A program made the translations under genes and the position numbers. Of a stretch of DNA of 21,585 nt, positions 21,053-21,585 are shown piece after piece. A model generated the notes under the pieces. The model saw nothing but the letters and a program-made list of their open reading frames with translations, did not search any database and was not told the DNA's origin. How positions within the stretch are numbered: the first letter of the stretch is position 1; each line of letters opens with the position of its first letter. The DNA comes from Planctomycetota bacterium (GTDB taxonomy: Bacteria; Planctomycetota; Phycisphaerae; Phycisphaerales; UBA1924). The stretch spans positions 1 through 21,585 of the forward strand of contig JAEYTB010000084.1 in the NCBI GenBank assembly GCA_023434205.1, in the 5' to 3' direction.

Positions 21053-21585
21053 CTACGCGAGCGCCGCTGCACGCGCCGAGTTCAGCTCCATCGCGACACG
21101 CCCGTTCACGATCGTCGCGACCGCCCTGCCCCGCACGGCGCGGCCCAGGAAAGGCGTGTTGCTCGACCTGCCGCGAAGGGCAGCGGGGGTGATGGTCCAC
21201 GCGGCCTCCGGGTCGATGATGGTGATGTCCGCCGGCCCGCCGACGCGCAGCATCCCCAGCCCCTCGCGGTCGAGGTTGCAGAGCTTTGCGGGCTCGATCG
21301 TCATCAGCGCCACGAGCCGCGCCCAGGGGATGAGCCCCGTGTGGACCAGGGCCTCTGCATACAACGCGAGCGCCGTTTCCAGCCCGATCAGGCCGAAGGG
21401 CGCCTCCTCAAACGGCAACGACTTCTCATCGGCGCTGTGCGGCGCATGGTCCGTCGCGAGGATGGTCAGCGTGCCGTCCGCGACGCCCTGGCGTACCGCC
21501 TCAACGTCTCTGTCCTCCCGGAGTGGCGGGTTCACCTTCGCCGCGGTGTTATAACCGTCGCACGCGTGGTGCGTGAGCAGCAGGT
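21053..21585 (-). CDS. pyrC: Dihydroorotase, C-terminal part (gene runs off the window)
   Basis: This is the 3' part of a dihydroorotase gene, the third step of de novo pyrimidine synthesis (reversible cyclisation of carbamoyl aspartate to dihydroorotate). The visible 177 codons include 'DGYNTAAKVNPPLRE', then 'ATDHAPHSADEK', whose Asp is the conserved catalytic/metal-binding residue, and 'GLIGLETALAL'. The late blocks 'GGPADITIIDP' and 'NTPFLGRAVRGR' are typical of the PyrC/multifunctional-type family. The frame has no stop up to the window edge, so the GTG at 21535 is internal and the true start lies beyond 21585, with the N-terminal HxH metal ligands. It converges with the secreted protein gene. 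Confidence 0.93.
   Translation of the reverse strand, partial: LLLTHHACDGYNTAAKVNPPLREDRDVEAVRQGVADGTLTILATDHAPHSADEKSLPFEEAPFGLIGLETALALYAEALVHTGLIPWARLVALMTIEPAKLCNLDREGLGMLRVGGPADITIIDPEAAWTITPAALRGRSSNTPFLGRAVRGRAVATIVNGRVAMELNSARAAALA

Overview
The window looks like a chromosomal segment of a planctomycete, most likely of the class Phycisphaerae. The inference rests on high GC content, an ECF sigma factor gene followed directly by a Ser/Thr kinase-TPR membrane protein, and a large secreted protein ending in a duplicated 'DxDGDIGTDADIEAFF' calcium-loop-like tail of the kind common in Phycisphaerales. This is judged from the sequence only; no database was searched.

Layout. (1) 14-2015, + strand: an AbiEi-like/AbiEii-like gene pair resembling type IV toxin-antitoxin or abortive infection modules. 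The first protein has a possible PD-(D/E)xK-like N-terminus. (2) 2048-8797, - strand: a tightly packed four-gene operon. In transcription order it encodes a UPF1-like superfamily 1 helicase, a 374-residue protein of unknown family, a protein with two phospholipase D (HKD-like) motifs, and a sigma-54 activator whose N-terminus looks like a CARF ligand-sensing domain (RtcR-like architecture). Two junctions are 4-nt ATGA overlaps. (3) 8798-9059: a divergent control region with a sigma-54 (-24/-12)-like element facing each way and a 12-bp palindrome about 100 bp upstream of both predicted starts. The rightward element precedes a 102-codon gene of unknown function (9060-9368). (4) 9369-9810: a non-coding stretch with 20-bp-phased direct repeats and a strong intrinsic terminator. 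(5) 9811-21585: genes of ordinary chromosomal character: a DHFR-family reductase, a GNAT acetyltransferase, mnmA, an adenylate kinase, type I GAPDH, the ECF sigma factor/kinase/secreted protein cluster, and the 3' part of a dihydroorotase gene running off the window.

Interpretation. Positions 1 to about 9.8 kb read like a defence island. The main candidate for a poorly described system is the helicase / unknown / PLD / CARF-sigma-54 operon. A plausible model is that a nucleotide-type signal binds the CARF domain and releases the AAA+ domain, which then activates sigma-54 RNA polymerase at both divergent promoters. This would raise production of the helicase-PLD machinery, of the 102-aa protein and of the regulator itself. 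Gene order, motifs and promoter-like elements are seen directly. The ligand, the function and the defence role are inference.
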